Positions 6,728 through 17,179 of a stretch of DNA of 47,157 nt are shown piece after piece. The stretch spans positions 1 through 47,157 of the forward strand of contig CAYQTO010000010.1 of the NCBI GenBank assembly GCA_964420455.1. The letters are read 5' to 3'. How positions within the stretch are numbered: position 1 is the stretch's first letter; each line of letters starts with the position of its first letter. The notes below the pieces were generated by a model. The model ran no database searches. It had not been told where the DNA came from and saw only the letters and a list, made by a program, of their open reading frames with translations. Source of the DNA: CAYQTO01 sp964420455 (GTDB lineage Bacteria; Sumerlaeota; Sumerlaeia; SLMS01). The position numbers were made by a program, and so were the translations under genes.

Positions 6728-9364
6728 ATGAAAAAGAGGACACATCAGGTTTTGGCCACTGTCCTCGGCATCGGGGCCCTCGCCTCGGTCTCGACCACGG
6801 GCTTTGCCCAAGGCGCCTATCCCAACTTCCTGCTCGAAGACTTCCAGGATGGCACGAGCAACAACGACTGGCTGGGCGGTTCGTTTCAGAACGGCGATCT
6901 CGGCGGGGCTTTCTTCTTCCAGATCGTCCCCTTAGCCGACATCGGTCCCTCGGGCGTTGGCGACTTCGCCCTCCACTTCGAGCGCAACCAGGGCGATGGC
7001 GAACCCGTTCCGGCCCGCCTCTCCATGTTCATGTCCATCACCGACGGCGGGGGTCTCTTTGGCGAGCCTTCCAACCCCCGCGACCTCACCATCTACGAGG
7101 CGGGAACCCTCTCCTTCGATATCCGCCACGGATTTCCGAACGGCGCTCCACCGGTGCCCGCGTTCGAGGACTATCAGATCGTCTTTCGCGAAGTCGCCGA
7201 GGGAGCCTTCAATGAGGCCGCACTCGACCTCAGCGACTACGTGGATATCACCGACACCTACCAGACGGTGACGATCCCCATCTCCGACTTCCGGGCCGCC
7301 TTCGAGGCCGACAGTGGCGCCCCCTTCGACGCCACCATCGCCCGCGCCTTCGAAATCCAGCTCGACCTCTCCGACACCGCCCCCTTCGAGGACGGCAGCG
7401 GCAACATCTACGTCTCGCTCTACATCGACAACGTCCGCATCGGCCCGGCGGTGGAAACCATCGGCTCCAGCAACATCGATCCGACCACCTATCCGTTCCC
7501 CAACCCGTTTGTGGAAACCTGGGAGGACGGCAACACCGAGCACAACTGGGGCGTCACCTCCGGCACCTATCGCAACGGTGGCGACAACGGCTTCTTTTTC
7601 GCCATCTTCCCCGAAGCTGGCATCGGTGTGCCGCTGCTGACTGATGGCGTGGGCACCACCCCGGCCCCCAGCCAGGCGCTGCGCTTCCGCCGCAACAGCG
7701 GCAACCCGGACGCCCTGCCCACCTTCAACGAGGTGCGCTTCGACGCCAGCCCCGACCGCGCCACCATCACCCGCGACGTCACCCAGTTCAGCTATATCTC
7801 CTTCGACATGAAGCTGGGCACGAATGCGGATGTCGACACCTATAGCATCGCGCCCACCCAGGGTGGCGGCGGCACCGGTGTTGGCCTCCCCATCGAAGAC
7901 TATATCGTCGGCAACACGGAACTCACCGAGAGCTGGCAGCACGTCGCCGTCCCCTTCGCGGACATGGTTGCCGTCAACCCGACGCTCGACTTCACCCAGT
8001 TCGGCCGCTTCACCATCTACTGGGACAACGATCGTGACGCCCTCAACACCGGCGACACGGCGATTCTCTGGTACGAACTCGACAACCTCACGATCAACGG
8101 CCCGCCCGCGGACTTCACCCCCCCGAACACCCTTCAGCCCCTCGAGCTGTTCTGGGACTTCGAGGATGGGACCACCGAGTCGAACCTCGCCGGCCTCTCC
8201 AACGTCTCGGGTGGCCGGGCGACGGGAGGCACCTTCGAGTCCTTCGGTACAGGTGGCATCCCAGTCCCGGTTGAATCGGTCAGCAATGGCGAGTGGACAG
8301 TGACCAACACGTGGGATGGCACCGGCTTCCAGGCCGACTTCCTTAATGCGGAGTTCGAAATGCTCCCCGGCGGCGAGGTCGTTGACCTCGTGAACTTCGA
8401 AAGCCTCTTCCTGCGCATTCGCAAGAATGCCCCGATGAGTGACAACGCCCTCGTGAGTGTCCGCATCGAGGACGCCAACTTCACCTTCCAGATCGAGCGC
8501 GCCGACCTCACCTTCTCGGGAGAGGGCAGCTTCGAGGAATTCACCATTCCCATCACCGAGTTCTCCGACGGCGACGGCCTCGACCTTCTCGGCAACCCCG
8601 AAGACCCGCTCACACCAACTGAAGCGATCCGGGTGACTGTTGTCGCCGAGACGCCTGCTGATACCGACGGCAGCTTCACCGTGGATATGACCATCGACGA
8701 AATCCGCTTCATCCTCCCGAACATCAACCCGGTGCTCGCGGACTTCGAGGACAGCTCCACCAACAACACCGCAGGCGACGCGGTGGCGCTCGATGGCGGC
8801 CTGTTCGGCGGCAACGTCCCCGGCGGCTTCCAGAACACCACCTCCAACTACACCGCCACCAACGTCAGCACCAAGCAGGCGGCCGGCAGCCTCGCCCTCA
8901 ACGTGGCTGGCACCACCGACCTCACCGGCCTCTCCGGCTTCGGCGGCTACATGGACATCGACGTCCCGATGCCCGGCGGTGGCCCGATCAACCTTGGCCA
9001 GTTCGAGAGCGTGACCGTCCGCGCCCGCCTCTCCGGCACCGACACCGCCAGCTTCTGGGGAGTCCGCCTCGAGGACGCTACCGATCCCGGAAACAGCTTC
9101 CAGCATGAGGAAGTCGCCTTCGACACCGTCATCCCCGGTGGCCTGACGTCCTCCTACCAGGACTTCATCTTCCCCCTCGACGACTTCAATGACGGTGACA
9201 GCGACAACCCCGACGGCACCAACGTCCCGGTCAACCTCAGCGAAATCGTGAACCTCTCCATCACCAGCGACCCGCCCGCCAGCGGCAGCTACGACGTCGC
9301 CATCGACATCGACGGCATCGTCTTCAACTCCGCCACCAACGTCCCGGAGTGGAGCCTCTACTAA
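6728..9364 (+). CDS. Secreted protein with four repeated jelly-roll-like modules and VPEW tail
   Basis: This 878-residue exported protein has a signal peptide that ends around ...STTGFAQ. Four modules of about 200-220 residues follow. Each opens with a variant of the motif (D/E)F(E/Q)DG: FLLEDFQDG near residue 34, FVETWEDG near 258, LFWDFEDG near 473 and LADFEDSS near 670. Each module has alternating beta strands and repeated phrases such as YIDNVRI and TIDEIRF near its end. This resembles carbohydrate-binding or CIA30/galactose-binding jelly-roll folds, but no catalytic residues are evident. The start is fixed by AAGGAGG six bases upstream of ATG 6728. The C-terminus is NVPEWSLY; the neighbouring secreted protein ends in VPEWTVLDE, a possible shared sorting tail. 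Likely a cell-surface or extracellular glycan-binding protein (inference). Confidence 0.85.
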   Translation: MKKRTHQVLATVLGIGALASVSTTGFAQGAYPNFLLEDFQDGTSNNDWLGGSFQNGDLGGAFFFQIVPLADIGPSGVGDFALHFERNQGDGEPVPARLSMFMSITDGGGLFGEPSNPRDLTIYEAGTLSFDIRHGFPNGAPPVPAFEDYQIVFREVAEGAFNEAALDLSDYVDITDTYQTVTIPISDFRAAFEADSGAPFDATIARAFEIQLDLSDTAPFEDGSGNIYVSLYIDNVRIGPAVETIGSSNIDPTTYPFPNPFVETWEDGNTEHNWGVTSGTYRNGGDNGFFFAIFPEAGIGVPLLTDGVGTTPAPSQALRFRRNSGNPDALPTFNEVRFDASPDRATITRDVTQFSYISFDMKLGTNADVDTYSIAPTQGGGGTGVGLPIEDYIVGNTELTESWQHVAVPFADMVAVNPTLDFTQFGRFTIYWDNDRDALNTGDTAILWYELDNLTINGPPADFTPPNTLQPLELFWDFEDGTTESNLAGLSNVSGGRATGGTFESFGTGGIPVPVESVSNGEWTVTNTWDGTGFQADFLNAEFEMLPGGEVVDLVNFESLFLRIRKNAPMSDNALVSVRIEDANFTFQIERADLTFSGEGSFEEFTIPITEFSDGDGLDLLGNPEDPLTPTEAIRVTVVAETPADTDGSFTVDMTIDEIRFILPNINPVLADFEDSSTNNTAGDAVALDGGLFGGNVPGGFQNTTSNYTATNVSTKQAAGSLALNVAGTTDLTGLSGFGGYMDIDVPMPGGGPINLGQFESVTVRARLSGTDTASFWGVRLEDATDPGNSFQHEEVAFDTVIPGGLTSSYQDFIFPLDDFNDGDSDNPDGTNVPVNLSEIVNLSITSDPPASGSYDVAIDIDGIVFNSATNVPEWSLY

Positions 9365-9395
9365 GGCCCCAGCCCCGACAGGACGGGCAAAAAAC

Positions 9396-9432
9396 GCCGG
9401 CCCGGAGCACATGCTCCGGGCCGGTTTCTTTT
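9396..9432 (+). terminator. Rho-independent terminator after the four-module protein
   Basis: CCGGCCCGGAGCA and TGCTCCGGGCCGG form a perfect 13-bp stem with a 2-base spacer, followed by TTTCTTTT. It lies 32 bp after the stop of the secreted protein. Confidence 0.9.
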
Positions 9433-9515
9433 CGTCACCTCGTGGACGCATTGGATGCATTCGGCGAAGCGGGCGGAGCCTCTCTCTCCCGCCCCTTCCC
9501 CGTCCCCGTTCTACA

Positions 9516-12500
9516 CTACTCGTCCAACACCGTCCACTCCGGCACCATGGTGGGCGCGTCGACGAAGATGGTGAAGGTCTCCGTCAGCGAGCGATTCGCC
9601 AGCCCGCTGGGCGGATCCGTGTCCTGGCCATCATCGGTGACCACAATCGTCACCAGCAGCGGGACGGGCAGCGACGCCAGATCGACCTCGCGGGTCGTGA
9701 CGACCTCGTTGCCGTTCTGGATGATGAAGAGCCCGGCGGCATCATTGAAGGGCGGGCCGAAAGCATAATCGTGGTCGTCGCCTGGATCGAGATCGGTGGT
9801 GGCTAGCGTGCCCAGGAGAGTGCCGGCGGGACTGCGATCGAGGAGGCGCTGGTTCGACAGGCTGACGTCGAGCGGGGCGTCGTTCTTGTCGATCGTATAG
9901 ACATCATTGGGAACGGGAGTACCGGCGGCAAGGAGGCGGGGAGTTGGGAAGGGGTGTCACGGATCGCCGAGGGCAGAACTGCTTCCAGCCCCGCCGTGCC
10001 GTCGAACTGGCCTGTGGAAGCCGTGACCGTATAGACACTTGCGGGGCCGGCGGGCGTGATCCCCGAGACCGCGGCGCCGGCAATCCCCCCGGAAACAACC
10101 GGCGAGAACGCCGCCGTGTCGAGCCCCGTCACGGGTTCGTTGAATTCCAACTCGAAGGCGACCTCGAGCTTGTTGGTCGGGTCCGGATCAAGACGGCGAA
10201 TAGCGACCAACTGGGGATTCTCGCGATCGATCACGTAGGACTCGCCTACGAACGGGCCGGTCAGGGCCTTGCCCGTGGCATCCTGAATGGTGCCGGGGTT
10301 ATCCAGGTCCAGCCGGAGCGTTCCCGAACCCATCCCCGTCGTCGCGGTGATCACCCACTCGCGGTCCGCCCGAGTCTGGACGACCTCCGTGATCGAGGCC
10401 CCCGAAACGCCCGAAGGCACCAAGGCCATGTTGTCGAAGGGCACCACCGTATCAAGGTTGGTCACGTCGTCGTCGAACAGCAGCGTCCACGACACCGTGG
10501 GGGCATTGTTGCGTTCGGGCCCGTTGCGCGTGATGGCGCGGACCGACGGAGGATGATTGTCGAGCAGGTAGCTTTCTGAGGTCGTGACGGTTGCCTTGTT
10601 GCCGGCGGGATCGCGGACAAACCGCGTGGCGTAGAAGTTCTGGCGCACCTCCCGCGGAGACAGCACGCGACTATACAATGCGACCTCGTACAGGTCGCCG
10701 TCCCACTCGCGGCTTGCGCTGTTTTCGTTCGCAAGGAGCAGCGGCATATCCGGTTCCCATCCGGTCAGGTCGCCCGTCATATCCGTGCGCGTGGCGACCT
10801 CCTCGCCATCGACGTACAGGCGCCCCGTGGCATCGGCGGCCGACCAGCTGAAGGCGAGGTGGACCGGCTCGCCCGTGAGCAGGTTCCCGATGATGAAGTC
10901 GAACGACGTTCCGTTATCGTTCGTGTCCGTTGTACGGACGCGCACCTCGACGCCATCCTCTTCCTGGCCGAGGGTAAAATTGCGGCTCGTTCCGGATTCA
11001 GACAGCGAAACGATGCGAGCCGGCCCCTCCTGGGTCAGGTTGGCGGGGCGCACATAGGCCTCGACGGTGAAGGCTTGGGAGCCGGTCGCCGGATCGGAAA
11101 CCACGTCGTAGATCTTGCTGGGTGGGGCGGGGCTGGCCAGGCGGAGCTCATCGGCGACATGGAAGCCGCCGCCATTGATCCATCGGCCGTTGAGCCGGTC
11201 TGTCGGTTGGAGGCGTAGATTGACCGCGGGAGACACCCCCGAGACGTCGGCGAACTGTCGGCCGGCCGCCTCGTCGAAGCGGTAAAGGACCAGCAACCCA
11301 TTGGAAACCCGGGCGATCCCGTTCAGGTCACCGGCGACCGTTCCGTCCAGGTCCGGGTCCGCCATCGCAACATCGACCGTGTACGCCTGGGCGGGCGGCG
11401 CGCTGTTGTCCGGGGCAGAAACGGTCACCGCCCCGAACTCCTCCAACGTGCCCCCAGGGATGAAGTCCGTCCCCTCAAAGGTTGGATCCACCGGCTCGCT
11501 GAAGGTATAGACGAACGAGAGGATGTCATCGGTTGTTGGCGTGGTGCCGGTGCGGGCGATGGTCGCCGTGGGTGCGACCTCGTCGATCGCGTAGGCCTCT
11601 CCGTCGGTGAAGGAGCCGTCGGGATTGCCTGCGGCGTCCTCGATCGGGAGCAGGAACGCATCGCCAAAGACCGTGCCGTCGTCGATGAACTCGAGCTCGA
11701 TGGTGGGGTTGGCGCCGGAGACGCTCCCACGGTTTGCCTCGACAACGTAGACCTCCTCGTCCTCCGGGTCGGGACTGACACCAACCCGCTCCAGAGCGAC
11801 CAGCGTGGCACCGGTCAGGTCCGTCGTTGCCAGCGCGAAGTCCGTCAGGTCGAGCCCGTTGACGTGCTTGTTAAAGCGGACAAACCACTCGAGACGGGTT
11901 TCCCGAGAGGGGGTCGTCGTGGCGCGGAGGATCTCGAGCACATAGGGGGACTCGATGCCTTCGCCCTCGACGTCGATGGTGGAGACCTGGTTGCAGTCGA
12001 GCAGATCATCCGTCCGGATGACGACCTGCGCGGTCTTGAGGCCGGGGGAGGTGGGGTCGAAAGTGATGGAGAAGGTGCGACTCTCGCCTGGCTCCAGAAA
12101 GAACTCGCCGCTGTCGGAGCCGCCAACAATAAGGAAGTCGGCGGCGCCGGCTCCCTCGATGGTGATCGCCGGGGGCGGGTCCGCAAAGTAAAGCCGACTC
12201 GTGCCCGTGTTGGTGATGGTAATGGGCTGGTCCGGCGTCGGGCCGTCGGGCACGAAGCGTTGGCCGAAATTGATCGCCGTCGAGGAAACTGTGATCCGGC
12301 CTCCCGTCGCTTGCCCCAAGAGGTCAACCACCTCGGTGCCGCCGGTCGCGTTCGTGTCGATGGTCAGTTGCCCCGACCGGACGCCGATGGCATTCGGCTG
12401 GAAGCGGATCGTGACGTCGCGCGATTCCCCGGGACCCTGAGGGGAGAGGTTTGGCGGTGGCACCAGGCTGAAGTCAGCCGTGCCCGCCGTGATCGAGAGA

Positions 12501-12736
12501 TTTGTATAGACGAGTGGCGCGTCCCCCACGTTGGTCAGCGTGAGGGTCTCCTCGCTGGAGGTCGGGCCGAGGCAGGTGGTGGGGAAGGAGATCAACCCGG
12601 AGGGGGTAATGTCGAGAAGGGGCTGGGCGGCGGCGGTCGCGGCGAGCAGCAGGCTGAGCCAGGCGACATTACCCGCCAGACATCGGTCGGCGGCGCGCTT
12701 CCCTGCCGGGCAATAGCGGTGGGACTCTCGGAGCAT
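9516..12736 (-). CDS. Large secreted multi-domain protein (ASH/Ig-like/LamG/cadherin-like), frameshifted near 9951
   Basis: An exported protein of about 1,070 residues. After a long n-region and hydrophobic signal (WLSLLLAATAAAQ) come two choice-of-anchor-D/ASH-like domains (about 35-260), then bacterial Ig-like repeats with the FNKHVNGLDLTDF and DAAGNPDGSF style. A LamG/concanavalin-like domain (about 490-700; LVLYRFDEAAG, FTVEAYVRP, GRLYVDGEEVA, YEVALYSRVLS) interrupts one Ig repeat, whose end resumes at VRDPAGNKATV. More Ig-like repeats follow. The uninterrupted frame stops at 9803 with a nonsense-like, Ser/Arg-rich tail. The neighbouring frame encodes a sensible cadherin-like end (NDVYTIDKNDAPLDV...) that runs to a TAG at 9516 and finishes MVPEWTVLDE. 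One missing base in the G4 run at 9951-9954 would join them. It is either an assembly error or a real frameshift. Likely a surface adhesin or glycan-binding protein. Confidence 0.75.
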
Positions 12737-12859
12737 GGATTTTCAGGAGAGGATCGGCCAAGGATATCGGGGGTCGGCGATCCCCTTTCTCCGAATTCGT
12801 GTTAGTGAGGGGACAGGGCAGGGTAAACACGATTTTTTCAAGCGAACGTTGTGGGTCCG

Positions 12860-12895
12860 AAAAAAGCCGCGCCCTCCGATGGGGAGGGCGCGGCG
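12860..12895 (-). terminator. cysK: Rho-independent terminator after cysK
   Basis: Read on the minus strand, GCCGCGCCCTCC and GGAGGGCGCGGC form a perfect 12-bp stem around a short loop, followed by six Ts. It begins 25 bp after the cysK stop codon. Confidence 0.9.
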
Positions 12896-12920
12896 TGACG
12901 TCAGCAGGGCCTTGAAAGTA

Positions 12921-13883
<963 letters not shown>

Positions 13884-13957
13884 TGGGGGGGTCTCCTGTA
13901 GGGTGTGTTTACAACGGCATGCAGGATTCAAACCCGGTCGGGCTGGTGGACTTTATC

Positions 13958-14912
13958 CTACTCGATCCGGTCGTCCAGCAGGTCTTCCCCTCCGGGGGCG
14001 GACCCCTCCGCGAGGTTCTCCCGGTATTCCGGCAGGAGCGACGACCGCTCCTCGATCTCGTGGTCCTCAAAGTCCCCTTCCGCTTCCTCCTTCGCTGCCT
14101 GGAGACGTCCGTAGAGCAGCTGACGCTGCTCCTCGGTGACGGGGGCCCTGGCTCCTCCCTTGCGGCCCGGCACGCCTTCGTACCCGCCTCCCTGCTGGCC
14201 ACCACCTGCGCGGCCCCGTCCGCGGCCTCCCCCCCCGCCGCGGGCGCCTCCCGGTCGTGGGTTCGTCGGCTCCACCACCACATGCCGACCCTTGTCCTGG
14301 CCCCGGCTCTCCGTCTTGATCCCGCCAATGTCTTTCAAGGTCTTGTGGATGAATTTGCGCTCGGCAGGACTCATGGGCGACAGGGGAACCCGGCGTCCGG
14401 NNNNNNNNNNGGTCCGCCGCCCGCTTCGCCTCTTTCTCCAGCCGCATCAGCTTCTTCTCGCGGTATTCCTCCACGTCGAGCATGACATCAGGAAACGACT
14501 CGTCGATGGTGAGGAGCGCACGGACGACGACGTGCTGGAGGGCGTCGAGGGTGGCGCCCCCCTTTCCGATGAGGATCGAGGCTTCGGGAACATTCAGGCG
14601 GACGATGATGATGTTGCGAAAGCGGACCGCCTCCGCGGTGGAGCCCGGAGCGAAGCGCTCGATCAGGCCCTGGGTCCATTCCCCGGCCAAGCGGACGTAG
14701 TGGTCCATGGGGACGCGAATCACGTAGAGGGTGAGGTCCTCGGCGCTGGGGGGCTCCTCGAGGTTGTTTTCCTCGGCGAAGGTCTTCAGGTCGATCTCGT
14801 CGGGCTCGTACTCCTCGACGATTTCGAGGTCGGCGGTGTCGGCGCTGGTTGCTTCCGCGGCCTTTTGGAGGGCTTCCTCGGTGGTCTTGGCGAGGATTTC
14901 GATTTCCTTCAT
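13958..14912 (-). CDS. khpB: RNA-binding protein KhpB (Jag/EloR), broken by an assembly gap
   Basis: This encodes a Jag-family RNA-binding protein usually found just after yidC, as here (87 bp away). The Jag_N domain (MKEIEILAKTTEEALQKA) comes first, then a KH domain with the GKGG loop (ASILIGKGGATLDALQ), then an R3H domain (MSPAERKFIHKTLKDIGGI with the R-x3-H). Ten Ns at 14401-14410 separate KH from R3H. The downstream frame GRRVPLSPMSPAER is the expected continuation, so the gene is one unit and the true gap length is unknown. After R3H is a Gly/Arg-rich RGG-like stretch (about 35 residues, RPGGARGGGGGRGRGR) and an acidic tail, which is unusual for KhpB. Family members bind small RNAs and affect cell elongation. 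Confidence 0.88.
14401..14410. other. Scaffold gap of 10 Ns inside khpB
   Basis: Ten undetermined bases join two contigs. The number is a placeholder, so the reading frame across it cannot be trusted: the frame that passes straight through gives nonsense, while the shifted frame restores the R3H domain. Confidence 0.98.
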
Positions 14913-14999
14913 GGTAGAGGGGGTCGCCTTTCTGCCCGGCCGGTCGGTTTCAGGAGAGGGAGGGGTTCCGGCGTCGGGCGCAGTCGCGGGGAGGGGGGG

Positions 15000-17036
15000 T
15001 CAGGTCCGCCCGAGCACCTTCTCGCGAATCTTCTTCTTGTCGTTGTCGTTGAGGGGAGTCGCCGGGGACCTCGGGGCCGCCTCGGCAACATCCCCCTTTC
15101 CGCGGGCCTTGTGCGCCTCGTGGGCAGCCATGTGCGCCGCAATAATCCGCTTGGTGATCACGCTCTGGCCGATGCTGATGATGTTCGAGACGATCCAGTA
15201 CAGGATCAGCCCCGACGGCAGCTTGTACAGGAAGAACACAAACATGATCGGCATCATGTACATCATTTGCTTCTGGATGCGTTCCTGCATTTCGTCGGTC
15301 GCCGGCATCCGCATGATGGTCATTTGGATATAGTTGGTCACCGCCATGATCAGCGGAAGGATATTCAACGACGAGCCGATGAGGAACAGTTCCGTTCCCC
15401 AATCAACCAACTTGTCTGGCTGGGAAAGGTCCGTGATCCAGAGGAAGCTCTGGCCACGGAGTTCCACGGATTGGGCGAAGACCACATACAGCGCCAGGAG
15501 GATCGGCGTCTGGAGAAGGATCGGAAAGCACCCGCGAAACATCCCCAGCGGGTTGATATTGTGATCGCGATAAAGCTGCATCACCGCCTGGTTGCGCTTC
15601 ATCGGGTCATTCTTGTGTTTCTTCATGATCTGCTCCATTTCGGGGCGGATCTTCTGTTGTTCGATCATCGTGCGCGCCTGGTTCTTGATGGCCCAGTGCG
15701 TCAGCGGATAAATGCAGATACGCACCACAATGGTGGTGGCGATAATGGCCAGCCCCCAGCTGGCGAGAAAGTCGTTTAGGAACCGCATGAGCCCAAGGAG
15801 GCCGAGAACGAGCGGCCGCAGGAAGCTCATTCCGAGGGGAATCCAGTGAAAGACGAGGCCGCTCGGCTCCGCAGCGGAGGCGGCGATCGCGAAGGTCGGC
15901 TTGTTCAGGGCCTCGAGGTTCTTCGGCCCGACAAACAGCTGGTAACGCAGGCTGACCGTCTCGCCGGTGCCGATCTCCGTCCGCGGATGGAGGATTTCGA
16001 GGTTCATCGGCACGTTGCCGCTGTTGCGGAACGCCGCCGCATCGTTGTCCCGGTTGTAGGAAAGGCGCACGGCCTCCGTCGGGTTCTCCGGATTGGGAAG
16101 GATAATCGCCGTAAAGAACTTCTTCTCGAACCCGGCCCAGTCCACGGGCTGCTCGATCGTATAGATTTCATCATCCCGGCCCACGGAGCGCGTCCGGATG
16201 CTGTCGTCGTAGGACAACACCGCGTTGGTGGTGGCCATATAATTGTCGGCAATGGTGGGATCTCCGAAGCCCCCCTGCCATCCCACACCGAAACCCTGGC
16301 TGCGGCCCAGACGTTTACGCGTTTCCTGGCCGTTGAGGAAATCAACCCGCAACTCCGCCAGGTAGGTATCGTTGTAGAGAACGAATGTCTTGCGGACCCG
16401 CATGTCGTTGACCGGATCGGAAGTAAAGACAAGTTCGGTGCGGTCGTCGAACTCGCGGCGCTCGAGGTCGAACAACTCGCGGTTGAAATCCCGCGCGTTG
16501 TGACCGGTCAGCGCGAGGGGGTATTCCCGCTCGTTCGATTCCGCCACCTGGGGGATCATCCTGACGGTGACGTCCTCGGGATTCTGTGGATCGCCCGGCG
16601 TGGAGGCCACGTTCGTCACGAATTCCGAGCTCTTGATTTCCCAGGAGATCGGACGCGCGCCGAGTTCGGAAAAGACGACGCGGTAGAGCGCTGTTTCGAC
16701 AACGTGGGAAGTGACTGTATCGACCGAACCGATTTCACGGAGCAGCGCGCGTTCGACGGCCTCGAGGCTGGGGGTCGCGGAGCGTCCCTCCTCGTCGGTC
16801 TCGGCCACGAGGGGGCCCGTGGTTGTCACGTCGCCCGTGCGGACAGCGTTCAACTGGCGAAGTTTCTCCGCCTCCTCGCGCTCCCGCTCTGCCTGCGCCT
16901 CTTGCCACGCGACCAGTTGCCGCTCGTACTGCTCGCGTTGCTGGCGGTACTCACGCGTCTCCTGCATTTGGGTCGTGAAGACCCAGGCGTAGGTGACGCC
17001 GCAGATGATAAGGAAAACGATCCAGTTCTTTCGCAT
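15000..17036 (-). CDS. yidC: Membrane protein insertase YidC (diderm type)
   Basis: This 678-residue inner-membrane insertase has an N-terminal TM segment (NWIVFLIICGVTYAWVF), then a charged coiled-coil linker rich in Glu, Gln and Arg. A large periplasmic beta domain spans about residues 85-370 and a C-terminal five-TM insertase core runs from about residue 400. The core contains FLNDFLASWGLAII, the cytoplasmic helical hairpin (MEQIMKKHKND), and the hallmark CFPILLQTPILLALY. The periplasmic domain is found only in double-membrane bacteria. The start is ATG 17036; a TTG directly before it is possible and no strong ribosome site is visible for either. It forms the usual yidC-khpB pair; rpmH and rnpA are absent upstream. 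It helps Sec insert respiratory and other membrane proteins. Confidence 0.95.
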   Translation of the reverse strand: MRKNWIVFLIICGVTYAWVFTTQMQETREYRQQREQYERQLVAWQEAQAEREREEAEKLRQLNAVRTGDVTTTGPLVAETDEEGRSATPSLEAVERALLREIGSVDTVTSHVVETALYRVVFSELGARPISWEIKSSEFVTNVASTPGDPQNPEDVTVRMIPQVAESNEREYPLALTGHNARDFNRELFDLERREFDDRTELVFTSDPVNDMRVRKTFVLYNDTYLAELRVDFLNGQETRKRLGRSQGFGVGWQGGFGDPTIADNYMATTNAVLSYDDSIRTRSVGRDDEIYTIEQPVDWAGFEKKFFTAIILPNPENPTEAVRLSYNRDNDAAAFRNSGNVPMNLEILHPRTEIGTGETVSLRYQLFVGPKNLEALNKPTFAIAASAAEPSGLVFHWIPLGMSFLRPLVLGLLGLMRFLNDFLASWGLAIIATTIVVRICIYPLTHWAIKNQARTMIEQQKIRPEMEQIMKKHKNDPMKRNQAVMQLYRDHNINPLGMFRGCFPILLQTPILLALYVVFAQSVELRGQSFLWITDLSQPDKLVDWGTELFLIGSSLNILPLIMAVTNYIQMTIMRMPATDEMQERIQKQMMYMMPIMFVFFLYKLPSGLILYWIVSNIISIGQSVITKRIIAAHMAAHEAHKARGKGDVAEAAPRSPATPLNDNDKKKIREKVLGRT

Positions 17037-17179
17037 CAATCAGGGGCAGGAAGGGATGGTCGCCCGGGCGGTACCGGGCGGAAAGTCGGGAAAGCTCCGC
17101 CAGAGGGATGGCAATCGTCAACCCCTACCCGCAGATGCCCGCGGAATTCCCATGGACCATTGAGAGAAAAAGGCTTGGG

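Noticed and set aside
6932..9460. An 842-residue open frame antisense to the secreted four-module protein
   Set aside because: The plus strand has a signal peptide, ribosome site, promoter and terminator. The antisense frame is a by-product of high GC with few stop codons.
14067..14400. The khpB frame that passes straight through the Ns
   Set aside because: It gives RTPGSPVAHESCRAQ-like nonsense, while the adjacent frame restores the R3H domain.
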